Source: Roseateles_B flavus
GTDB taxonomy: Bacteria > Pseudomonadota > Gammaproteobacteria > Burkholderiales > Burkholderiaceae_C
Direction of reading: 5' to 3'
Assembly: GCF_039872765.1 (NCBI RefSeq)
Contig: NZ_JBDPZC010000009.1
Location: 124,001-188,000 of the forward strand
Length of the DNA stretch: 64,000 nt
This document shows, in pieces, positions 1-7,681 of this stretch (positions are counted from its first letter, which is position 1; every line of letters starts with the position of its first letter). The translations under genes and the position numbers were made by a program. Under the pieces are notes generated by a model. The model was not told where the DNA came from. It ran no database searches and saw nothing but the letters and a program-made list of their open reading frames with translations.

Positions 1-246
1 AATCCGGCCGGCCTGGAGCCCAAGGGCCAGAACCTCTTCACCGAGACCGCCGCCTCCGGCACGCCCAATGCCGGCGCCCCCAATGCCAATGGCATGGGCG
101 CCATCCAGCAGGGCTTCGTGGAGACGTCCAACGTCAACGTGGTCGAGGAGCTGGTGCAGATGATCCAGACCCAGCGCGCCTACGAGCTGAACTCCAAGGC
201 CGTGCAGACCTCGGACCAGATGCTGCAGAAGCTCTCGCAGATCTGA
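1..246 (+). CDS. flgG: Flagellar distal rod protein FlgG, C-terminal part
   Basis: The window opens inside this gene; only the last 81 codons are present, in frame from base 1 to the TGA at 244-246. The C-terminal signature of axial rod/hook proteins is clear: GFVETSNVNVVEELVQMI, then TQRAYELNSKAVQTSDQML, ending KLSQI. This helix packs with the N-terminal helix in the D0 domain of the distal rod. FlgG assembles the distal rod in the periplasm. The order flgG-flgH-flgI-flgJ-flgK-flgL that follows matches the flg operon of beta- and gammaproteobacteria, so flgB-F probably lie just upstream of the window. Confidence 0.95.
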   Translation, partial: NPAGLEPKGQNLFTETAASGTPNAGAPNANGMGAIQQGFVETSNVNVVEELVQMIQTQRAYELNSKAVQTSDQMLQKLSQI

Positions 247-288
247 TCGCGCCCCTGAGTCCCACGCCCGCTGATTGAGAGGTTCCCC

Positions 289-978
289 ATGCGTTCCCGC
301 ACCGCTGCCCCGTCCGCCCTGGCCGCCCTGGCTGCCGTCACCCTGCTGGCCGGCTGTGCCAGCTCGATGAAGATGCCCCAGGTCGAGATGCAGAACACGC
401 CCGTGGTGCAGATGCCGGCTCTGCCGCCGCAGACGGCCCTCAACGGCGCCATCTACCAGGCTGCCAGCTACCGACCACTCTTCGAGGACCACCGTGCCCG
501 CCTGGTGGGCGACACGTTGACGGTACAGATCGCCGAGAAGGTCAGCGCCAGCCAGTCCTCCACCAGCGAGCTGGCCAAGAGCGGCGACCTCAGCGGCAGC
601 CTCACCGCCCTGCCCGGCATCGCGAGCAACAGCTTCGGCCGGGCCTCGGTAGCGGGCAGCTCCTCCAACAAGGCGGCGGGCAAGGGCGCGAACCAGAACA
701 CCAACGAGTTCACGGGCACCGTCACCGCTGTGGTGACCGCGGTGCTGCCCAACGGGCACCTGCTGATCATTGCGGAGAAGCAGATCGGCGTGAACCAGAA
801 CGTCGACGTGCTGCGCTTCTCGGGCCAGGTGGACCCACGCGCCATCCAGCAGGGCAATGCCATCCCCTCCACGGCCATCGCGAACGTGCGCATCGAGCAG
901 CGCGGTCGCGGCGCGCCGGCCGAGGCCCATGGAATAGGCTGGCTGTCGCGCTTCTTTTTGAGTCTTTCGCCGGTCTAA
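289..978 (+). CDS. flgH: Flagellar L-ring lipoprotein FlgH
   Basis: Outer-membrane lipoprotein that forms the L-ring around the rod. The 229-residue product starts with a lipoprotein signal ending in a lipobox LLAGC, so Cys23 is the expected lipidated residue. The body has the FlgH features: YRPLFEDHRARLVGDTLTV near residue 62, the Ser/Ala-rich middle, and VTAVLPNGHLLIIAEKQI followed by LRFSGQVDPRAI near the end. Length matches the family (about 220-235). The start ATG follows GAGAGG at a suitable distance. It lies 42 bases after flgG and 42 before flgI, in one operon. Confidence 0.96.
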   Translation: MRSRTAAPSALAALAAVTLLAGCASSMKMPQVEMQNTPVVQMPALPPQTALNGAIYQAASYRPLFEDHRARLVGDTLTVQIAEKVSASQSSTSELAKSGDLSGSLTALPGIASNSFGRASVAGSSSNKAAGKGANQNTNEFTGTVTAVVTAVLPNGHLLIIAEKQIGVNQNVDVLRFSGQVDPRAIQQGNAIPSTAIANVRIEQRGRGAPAEAHGIGWLSRFFLSLSPV

Positions 979-1002
979 AGTTTTCGCAAAATTGGTCGCA
1001 AG
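976..1002 (+). promoter_or_regulatory. Possible weak sigma-28 promoter before flgI
   Basis: TAAAGTTT, a full match to the sigma-28 -35 element, overlaps the flgH stop codon. After 11 bases comes GTCGCAAG, which matches only about half of the consensus GCCGATAA. The spacing is exactly that of the good sigma-28 promoters elsewhere in this window. It could add late transcription of flgIJKL, but the -10 is poor and the match may be chance. Confidence 0.3.
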
Positions 1003-1020
1003 GCTACCCCTGCGACCATC

Positions 1021-2127
1021 ATGTCCACCACCACCGTCCTGCGTCTCCTGCTCGCCGCCCTGCTGTTCGCGGCAGGCACTGCCGAAGCGGTGCGCCTCAA
1101 GGAAGTCGCCGCCGTCCAGGGCGTGCGCACCAATGCCCTCACGGGCTATGGCCTGGTCGTGGGGCTGGACGGCACCGGAGACCAGACCACCCAGGCCCCC
1201 TTCACCGGCCAGAGCCTGCAGGCCATGCTGCAGCAGTTTGGCGTCATCCTGCCCCAGGGCGTGACCATGCAGCCGCGCAACATCGCCGCGGTGATGGTGA
1301 CGGCCCAGCTTCCCCCCTTCGCCCAGCCGGGCCAGACCCTGGACATTGCCGTATCCTCCATCGGCAATGCCAAGAGCCTGCGCGGCGGCACGCTGATCGC
1401 CACGCCCCTGCGCGGTGCCGACGGCCAGGTCTACGCCATGGCACAGGGCAATCTGGTGGTGGGCGGCGCCGGGGCCTCGGCCGGTGGCGCCAAGGTGCAG
1501 ATCAACCACCTCAGCGCCGGCCGCATTCCCGCCGGAGCCACCGTGGAGCGCTCAGTGCCCACGCCCCTGGCCCTGGGTGAGGCCATCCAGCTGGACCTGA
1601 ATTCCGCCGACTTCGCCACCGCCCGCGCGGTGGCCCGCGCCATCAACAAGGCCAAGGGCACGGGCGTGGCCCAGGCCGTGGACGGCCGCGTGGTGCGCGT
1701 CAAGGCCCCCACCGACAGCGACGAGCGCGTGGCCTTCCTCGCCGACCTGGAAGAGCTGCCCATCGAGATGGCGGCCCCGGCGGCCCGGGTGGTGATCAAC
1801 GCCCGCACCGGCTCGGTGGTGATGAACCAGGCCGTGAGCATCGGCAACTGCGCCGTGGCGCATGGCAACCTCTCCGTCACCATCACCAGCACCCCGCAGG
1901 TCAGCCAGCCCGGCGCGCTCAGCGGCGGGCAGACCGTGGTGACAGAAAAGACCGATATCGCGATCCGCCAGGAGGCTGGCCCCTTGATCCAGCTGCCCGC
2001 AAGCGCGAAGCTCTCGGACGTGGTCAAGGCGCTCAGCGCACTTGGCGCCACCCCGCAGGATCTGCTGGCGATCCTGCAGGCGATGAAAACTGCCGGCGCG
2101 CTCAATGCAGAGCTGGAAGTGATCTGA
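1021..2127 (+). CDS. flgI: Flagellar P-ring protein FlgI
   Basis: Periplasmic protein that forms the P-ring in the peptidoglycan layer. The 368-residue product has a cleavable Sec signal ending near AEA-VRLKEV (about residue 23). The first mature segment, LKEVAAVQGVRTNALTGYGLVVGLDGTGD, is the family hallmark. SLGNAKSLRGGTL-type and ARVVINARTGSVVMN segments follow, and the C-terminus contains the conserved LGATPQDLLAILQAMK helix. Length matches the family. The ATG at 1021 is right after CGACCATC with no strong ribosome site, but no better in-frame start exists near the signal peptide. Confidence 0.97.
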   Translation: MSTTTVLRLLLAALLFAAGTAEAVRLKEVAAVQGVRTNALTGYGLVVGLDGTGDQTTQAPFTGQSLQAMLQQFGVILPQGVTMQPRNIAAVMVTAQLPPFAQPGQTLDIAVSSIGNAKSLRGGTLIATPLRGADGQVYAMAQGNLVVGGAGASAGGAKVQINHLSAGRIPAGATVERSVPTPLALGEAIQLDLNSADFATARAVARAINKAKGTGVAQAVDGRVVRVKAPTDSDERVAFLADLEELPIEMAAPAARVVINARTGSVVMNQAVSIGNCAVAHGNLSVTITSTPQVSQPGALSGGQTVVTEKTDIAIRQEAGPLIQLPASAKLSDVVKALSALGATPQDLLAILQAMKTAGALNAELEVI

Positions 2128-2265
2128 TGACTCCCCCCCTACTGGCTTCGCCAGCCCCCTCAGGGGGCACGCCCGCAGGCCCGGCAAAGCCGGATCCTCG
2201 GACGTCGCTTGGCTTGGCTGATGCACTGCGCCCACGGCTGCGGGGCGTCGCCGAGGAGAACTGAC
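2128..2265 (+). repeat. GC-rich dispersed intergenic repeat (flgI-flgJ gap)
   Basis: The gap holds a run CCCCCCCTACTGGCTTCGCC followed by an inverted CCCCCTCAGGGGG and then GCAGGCCCGGCAAAGCCGG. The element CCCCCTACYGGCTTCGCCRGCC recurs in the fliP-fliQ gap (near 53232). Similar GC-rich units lie in the flhD-flhC and fliF-fliG gaps. Repeats of this kind are common between genes of Burkholderiales. An open frame runs through it into flgJ, but the real flgJ start is after the repeat. Confidence 0.6.
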
Positions 2266-3126
2266 ATGCGATTCAATCCACCGACCCTCAGCGGCAACAG
2301 CCTCAGCACCGACACGCGCTCGCTGGACGCCCTGCGCGCCTCCGCCGCGCGCGACCCCAAGAGCCAGATCCGGGAGACGGCCAAGCAGTTCGAGTCCCTC
2401 TTCATGCAGGAGGTGATGAAGAGCATGCGAGCCGCCACGCTGTCCTCGGGCATGCTGGACAACGCCGGCTCGCAGATGGGCACCGAGATGCTGGACCAGC
2501 AGTTCGCCACCAAGATGACGGGCCTGCCCGGCGGGCTTTCGGACGCCATCACGCGCCAGCTGCAGCGCCAGATGGGCATCAGCGCTGATGCCGACAAGAC
2601 CGCCGCCCCCCAGGCCCTGCCGCAGCTGGCGAAGAAGAACGTGGCCCCGCATGTGCAGGACTTCATCCTCAAGCACGACGGCGCCGCCAAGGAGGCACAG
2701 GCCAGCACCGGCATCCCGGCCTCCTTCATGATCGCCCAGGCCGCGCACGAGTCGGGCTGGGGCAAGCGCGAGATCATGAACAAGGACGGCAGCAGCTCGC
2801 ACAACATCTTCGGCATCAAGGCCACCGCGGGCTGGACGGGCAAGACCACCGAGGTCCAGACCACCGAGTACATCGACGGCCGCCTGCAGAAGGTCACCGC
2901 GAAGTTCCGCGCCTACGACAGCTACGCCGACGCGTTCAAGGACTATGCCAAGCTGCTGAGCAGCAATGACCGCTACAAGGACGTGGTGGCCAAGGCCGGC
3001 AAGGGCAACGCCGAGACCTTCGCCCAGGGCCTTCAGAAGGCCGGCTATGCCACCGACCCGGACTACGCCGTCAAGCTGGCGAAGACCATCAACACCACGG
3101 TGCGCGTGCAGCGCGCCATGGCCTGA
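2266..3126 (+). CDS. flgJ: Rod-capping protein and peptidoglycan hydrolase FlgJ
   Basis: Two-domain periplasmic protein. Residues about 30-110 are the rod-binding domain (ETAKQFESLFMQEVMKSMR). Residues about 125-286 are a glucosaminidase domain that opens the peptidoglycan for the rod. The catalytic glutamate is expected to be Glu162 in QAAHESGWG, followed by HNIFGIKA. I chose the ATG at 2266 because GAGGAG lies just upstream; an in-frame ATG at 2209 lies inside the repeat and would add 19 residues unlike FlgJ. The resulting 286 residues fit the beta/gammaproteobacterial fused form. Confidence 0.95.
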   Translation: MRFNPPTLSGNSLSTDTRSLDALRASAARDPKSQIRETAKQFESLFMQEVMKSMRAATLSSGMLDNAGSQMGTEMLDQQFATKMTGLPGGLSDAITRQLQRQMGISADADKTAAPQALPQLAKKNVAPHVQDFILKHDGAAKEAQASTGIPASFMIAQAAHESGWGKREIMNKDGSSSHNIFGIKATAGWTGKTTEVQTTEYIDGRLQKVTAKFRAYDSYADAFKDYAKLLSSNDRYKDVVAKAGKGNAETFAQGLQKAGYATDPDYAVKLAKTINTTVRVQRAMA

Positions 3127-3168
3127 GCGCCCGGCGCCTGAGCACCGGACCCAATCGAGGACAGAACC

Positions 3169-5169
3169 ATGGGCAACTCCGCACTGATGTCACTGGGCAT
3201 GCGGGCCATGTTCGCCAACCAGGCGGCGCTGCAGGTCATCGGCCAGAACATCTCGAATGCCAACACGCCGGGCTACTCGCGCCAGAGCCTGCAGCTCACC
3301 ACGCCGGACGGCCAGTACACCGGCGCCGGCTATTTCGGCAAGGGCGTGGTGATCGAGACCGTCACCCGCTCCTACAACGCCTTCCTGACCAACAACGCGG
3401 CCAGCACCAAGTCCACGGCCTTCATGGATCAGACCAGCCTGGAGCAGTTGTCCCAGCTGGAGAAGCTCTTCCCGCCCGGGACCCAGGGCCTGGGCTATGC
3501 GGCCAGCCAGTTCCTCAACGCCATGGTCGACGTGACCAGCCGGCCCAACGACCCCTCCGCCCGCCAGGTGGTGCTGGGCCGTGCGCAGGAGCTGGCCGCG
3601 CGCTTCTCCAATGCCGGCGAGCAGCTGCAGCAGCTGCAGGCCGGCGTGGTGAGCGATCTGCGGGCCAATGTGGACGTGATCAACCAGCTCTCCAAGCAGA
3701 TTGCCGCGGCCAATGACCAGGTCGCCCGTTCCAACGGCAACGGCCACACGCCCAACGACCTGCTGGACAAGCGCGATCAGCTGATCTCGCAGCTGAGCCA
3801 GTACGTGCAGGTGACCACGCTGGCCCAGGACGACGGCACGCTGGGCGTCTTCATCGGCGGCGGCCAGCGTCTGGTGCTGGGCGCCGACGCCCAGGCCCTG
3901 CAGGTGACGGCCGATCCCTACGATCCGGCCCGCGCCTCGCTGAGCATCATCGACGTCAGCGGCGCCCGCAAGCTGGACGAGTCCATCCTGACCGGCGGCT
4001 CCTTGAGCGCCCTGCTGCGCTACCAGAACAAGGACATCCAGGACGCCCGCAACCTGATCGGCCAGATGGCCACCGCGCTGGCCACCCGCGTCAACGACCA
4101 GCAGGCCCTGGGCTGGACCCTCACCAACCCGCCCGGCGCGGGCAATCCCATCTTCTCGCTGGCGCCCCCGCGGGCCCTGCCGGCCGAGACCAATGTGCGC
4201 AATCCCGACGGCACCTTCGCCAGCAAGGTGGACCTCACCATCAGCGACGCCAAGCAGCTGCAGGCCAGCTCCTACAAGCTGCAGCCCGATGCCACCTCGC
4301 CCGGCCAGTACAAGCTGACGCGCCTGTCCGACGGCCTGGAGCGCACCATCTCGGACGGCGACACGGTCGACGGCTTCACCGTCAAGATCGTCGGCGCGCC
4401 GCTGGCCAGCACCGACAGCATGCTGCTGGAGCCCGTGGCCCAGGCCTCGGTCGACATGCGCCGCGTGCTGGACCAGACCACCGGCATCGCTGCCGCCTCG
4501 CCCGTCAGCGCCACCACCGACGTCAACAACAAGGGCACCGTCAGCGTGGACGCTATGTACGCGGTCAACAACAAGCTGGACCTCAGCCTGACGCCGGCCC
4601 GCCTGGTCTTCGGTGACCCCAATCCGCTGGTGCCCAATGGCGTGGACTACACCATCACCCTGTCCGACGGCAGCACGCTGACCGGCACCTGGACGCCCGG
4701 CTCGCCCATCGGCAACGAACCCGGCGCGACGCCGCCCATCGACCTGGGCTTCGAGCTGCGCCTGGTGGGCGTGCCGAAGAAGGACGATGCGGTCGACATC
4801 ACCACCACCAAGTTCCCGGCCAGCAACAACGGCAATGCCAAGGCCTTCCTGAACATCCAGAAGGAAGCCTTCGTGGGCCAGCGCCTGCTGCCCGACGGCA
4901 GCCTGGCCGCGGGCTCAACCATCAACGACGCCTATGCGGCCGCCATGTCCGAGATAGGCGCGCGGGTGCAGGGCGCCCAGTACCTGAGCAATGTGTCCGC
5001 CGCGGTGGCGGCCGACGCCGAGACCAGCCGTGCCAGCCAGGCCGGCGTCAACCTCGACGAGGAAGCTGCCCGGCTCATGCAGTACCAGCAGGGCTACCAG
5101 GCCGCCGCCAAGGTGCTGCAGACCGCCCAGACCGTCTTTGCCGAGCTGCTCACGCTGGCTCAGCGCTGA
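3169..5169 (+). CDS. flgK: Hook-filament junction protein FlgK (HAP1)
   Basis: First junction protein between hook and filament, 666 residues. The N-terminus, MSLGMRAMFANQAALQVIGQ then NISNANTPGYSRQ, is the axial-protein signature. The C-terminus carries GVNLDEEAARLMQYQQGYQA and a final helix ending FAELLTLAQR, the usual D0 domain. The product is longer than the 547-residue Salmonella protein, from an extended middle region rich in Asp, Thr and Gly. It is 42 bases after flgJ and 36 before flgL. Exported by the flagellar type III system, normally with the chaperone FlgN, which is not in this window. Confidence 0.96.
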   Translation: MGNSALMSLGMRAMFANQAALQVIGQNISNANTPGYSRQSLQLTTPDGQYTGAGYFGKGVVIETVTRSYNAFLTNNAASTKSTAFMDQTSLEQLSQLEKLFPPGTQGLGYAASQFLNAMVDVTSRPNDPSARQVVLGRAQELAARFSNAGEQLQQLQAGVVSDLRANVDVINQLSKQIAAANDQVARSNGNGHTPNDLLDKRDQLISQLSQYVQVTTLAQDDGTLGVFIGGGQRLVLGADAQALQVTADPYDPARASLSIIDVSGARKLDESILTGGSLSALLRYQNKDIQDARNLIGQMATALATRVNDQQALGWTLTNPPGAGNPIFSLAPPRALPAETNVRNPDGTFASKVDLTISDAKQLQASSYKLQPDATSPGQYKLTRLSDGLERTISDGDTVDGFTVKIVGAPLASTDSMLLEPVAQASVDMRRVLDQTTGIAAASPVSATTDVNNKGTVSVDAMYAVNNKLDLSLTPARLVFGDPNPLVPNGVDYTITLSDGSTLTGTWTPGSPIGNEPGATPPIDLGFELRLVGVPKKDDAVDITTTKFPASNNGNAKAFLNIQKEAFVGQRLLPDGSLAAGSTINDAYAAAMSEIGARVQGAQYLSNVSAAVAADAETSRASQAGVNLDEEAARLMQYQQGYQAAAKVLQTAQTVFAELLTLAQR

Positions 5170-5205
5170 ACCCCGGCCCTCACGCGCCGCTGAAGGAATT
5201 CCGCC

Positions 5206-6417
5206 ATGAGACTCGCCACCATCACTGTCTTCGACGCCGGCATCACCGAACTGCAGGCCCGCCAGCAGCGCATGCAGGAAGCGCAGCAGCGGCTGACTTC
5301 CGGCAAGCGGGTCGAGATGGCCAGCGACGACCCGACCGGCGCGGCCCGCGCCGAGCGGGCGCTCTCGGCCATCGGCCGCGTCGACGCCAACCAGCGCGCG
5401 CTGGAGGCCAGCCGCAACGGCATGACGCTGGCCGAAGGCGCCCTGGGTGACGCCAACGAGATCCTCCAGCAGATCCGCGAGACCCTGGTCTCCGCCGGCA
5501 ACGGCACCTACAGTGATTCGGAGCGCAACGGCCTGGCCAACAAGATCGAGGGCCTGCGGGCCCAGCTGCTGTCCATCGCCAACCGGGCTGACGGCAGCGG
5601 CGGCTACCTCTTCTCCGGCCAGGGCGCAGGCAACCCGCCCTTCCTGGACACGGCCACCGGCGTGGTCTACAGCGGTTCCTCCGGCCAGATCCAGACCGGC
5701 AACCTCGACAACTTCCCCCTCACCGTCGACGGCCGCCAGACCTGGGAACAGGCCCGCAGCGGCAATGGCAGCTTCGTGACCTCGGCCCTGCCCAACAGCA
5801 TCACGGGCGGGCCGGCCAAGTCCTGGATCGACTCCGGCCGCGTCATCGATCCGGCGGCCTTGACTGGAGACAGTTACAAGATTTCCATCAGTGGTACAGG
5901 ACCTACAGCCACTTACACCGTGACGGACACGACAAGCGGTGGTGTCGTGAAATCCGGCACCTATGTGCCAGGCAAGACCCTGGACTTCGATGGCATGTCC
6001 ATGACACTGCAGGGCGTGGCCGCCGATGGCGACGAGTTCCAGATCCAGCCTGCGACGAACACGCTGAAGGTCTTTGATGTACTCGACGGCGCGGTGGCCG
6101 ACCTGCGCAAGACCAACCGTACGGGCACCGAGATCGTGCAAAGCAACGTCCTGGCGCTGCGAGATCTGGACGCCTCCATGGCCAACCTGCAGAATGTGCG
6201 AAGCCAGGTCGGGGAACGCCTGAACAATCTGGACGGCACCGAAACCCGCCTGGCCGCGCTGAAGCAGTACAACGAAGCCGAGAAATCGGCCGCGGAAGAC
6301 CTTGACATGACCCGGGCGATCTCCGATTTCCAGAACCAGCAGACAGGCTACGAAGCCGCCCTCAAGGCCTATGCCACCGTGCAGCGCATGTCCCTCTTCA
6401 ACTACCTGAACAACTGA
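5206..6417 (+). CDS. flgL: Hook-filament junction protein FlgL (HAP3)
   Basis: Second junction protein, related to flagellin, 403 residues. The N-terminal helix contains QARQQRMQEAQQRLTSGKRV followed by SDDPTGAARA, the counterpart of the flagellin motif around the conserved DDAAG. SGGYLFSGQG follows, and the C-terminal flagellin-like helix ends SDFQNQQTGYEAALKAYATV then MSLFNYLNN. A ribosome-binding AAGGAA lies just before the ATG. Likely last structural gene of the flg operon; an HDOD gene follows after only 19 bases and may be cotranscribed. Confidence 0.95.
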   Translation: MRLATITVFDAGITELQARQQRMQEAQQRLTSGKRVEMASDDPTGAARAERALSAIGRVDANQRALEASRNGMTLAEGALGDANEILQQIRETLVSAGNGTYSDSERNGLANKIEGLRAQLLSIANRADGSGGYLFSGQGAGNPPFLDTATGVVYSGSSGQIQTGNLDNFPLTVDGRQTWEQARSGNGSFVTSALPNSITGGPAKSWIDSGRVIDPAALTGDSYKISISGTGPTATYTVTDTTSGGVVKSGTYVPGKTLDFDGMSMTLQGVAADGDEFQIQPATNTLKVFDVLDGAVADLRKTNRTGTEIVQSNVLALRDLDASMANLQNVRSQVGERLNNLDGTETRLAALKQYNEAEKSAAEDLDMTRAISDFQNQQTGYEAALKAYATVQRMSLFNYLNN

Positions 6418-6436
6418 ACCCAAGCGAAGCGCCTGC

Positions 6437-7624
6437 ATGAGTGAACATCCCATCCTGGGCCAATTGGCCCTGGGCTATGCGCCCGTCATCGACGCCCAGC
6501 GCACGGTCACCGCCACGCGCCTGAGCATCCTGCCCCTGCGCCCCGACGCCCCGCTGGATGGAAGCGCCCTGCTGGCCGCGCTGCAGCCGGCCTTCAGCGA
6601 ACCGCCCAAGCCCCTGCAGCTCAACCTGATGAGCGAAGCCGGCCTCCAGGGCCTGGCCGCCCTGCCCCTGCCTCCGCAGACCCAGCTGGAATGGCCGGCC
6701 TTCATGGGCGCCAGCCCCGAGGCCGCGGAAGCCATCCAGGCCGCCCGCAAGAACGGCACCGGCCTGCTGCTCAAGGGGCTCAGTGCCAATCCGCTGGCGC
6801 CCGAGCTGCGCGGCGCCTTCGGCCGCGTCCAACTGGACCTGGACGACGCCCGTCGCCTGGGCCTGGCCGCGCTGCAGGGCAAGAACGTGCTGGTGGGCAA
6901 TGCCCGCGGCACCGCCGAGATCGATGAAGCCTTCAAGCTGGGCGCGGCCCTGGTTGCCGGGAGCCCCGCGGTCGAGGCCTACGAGCCCCCTCCGGGCGCC
7001 GGCAAGCAGGAGATCCAGGCCGACCTGCAGGTTATCGTGGAGCTGATGTCCCGCCTGGACCAGGGCGATGACGTCGAGCGCCTGGAGCAGACCCTCAAGC
7101 GCGACCCCAGCCTGGCCTTCAAGCTGCTGCGCTACATGAACTCGGCCGCCTTCGGCCTGCCGGTGGAGGTCAGCTCCTTCCGTCACGCCATCATGCTGCT
7201 GGGCTATGCACGGCTGAAGCGCTGGCTGGCCCTGCTGCTGGCCACCGCCAGCAAGGATCACGCCATGCGTCCCATCATGTACGCCGCGCTGCGCCGCGGC
7301 CTGCTGATGGAGGAGCTGGCCAAGGGCATGAGCGAGTCCGAGATGCGGGACGAGATGTTCATCTGCGGCCTGTTCTCTCTGCTGGACCACATGCTCAAGC
7401 AGCCCTTCGACAAGCTGCTGCAGTCCATCCCCGTGCCCGAGCGCGTTCGCCAGGCCCTGGTCGACCAGACCGGGCCCTACAAGCCCTATCTCGACCTGGT
7501 CCACGCCGTCGAGAACGAGTCAGCCTTCGACTTCCGCGCCAGCACGGACGCCCTGATGCTGGGCATCGAGGAAGTCAATCTGGCCGTCGTCCGTGCCCTG
7601 GGCAAGGCCGCGCAGCTGGAGTAG
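6437..7624 (+). CDS. HDOD-domain signalling protein with EAL-like N-terminus
   Basis: A 395-residue cytoplasmic protein. The C-terminal half (about 195-390) is an HDOD domain: LEQTLKRDPSLAFKLLRYMN, then FRHAIMLLGYARLKRWLALLL. The N-terminal half resembles the degenerate EAL region of YuxH-type proteins (LGYAPVIDAQRTVTATRLSI) but lacks an EAL motif, so cyclic di-GMP hydrolysis is unlikely. HDOD domains are non-catalytic relatives of HD phosphohydrolases used in regulation; some affect motility. It begins 19 bases after flgL, so it may share the flg transcript. Its partner and function are unknown. Confidence 0.85.
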   Translation: MSEHPILGQLALGYAPVIDAQRTVTATRLSILPLRPDAPLDGSALLAALQPAFSEPPKPLQLNLMSEAGLQGLAALPLPPQTQLEWPAFMGASPEAAEAIQAARKNGTGLLLKGLSANPLAPELRGAFGRVQLDLDDARRLGLAALQGKNVLVGNARGTAEIDEAFKLGAALVAGSPAVEAYEPPPGAGKQEIQADLQVIVELMSRLDQGDDVERLEQTLKRDPSLAFKLLRYMNSAAFGLPVEVSSFRHAIMLLGYARLKRWLALLLATASKDHAMRPIMYAALRRGLLMEELAKGMSESEMRDEMFICGLFSLLDHMLKQPFDKLLQSIPVPERVRQALVDQTGPYKPYLDLVHAVENESAFDFRASTDALMLGIEEVNLAVVRALGKAAQLE

Positions 7625-7681
7625 GCCGGCGGCAAGTCCCGCTCGGGATTGGGGCCAGGCGCTTGTCCTACACTGCGCTCC

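Noticed and set aside
2209..2265. Upstream ATG for flgJ
   Set aside because: It lies in the repeat and adds 19 residues foreign to FlgJ; the ATG at 2266 has a strong ribosome site.
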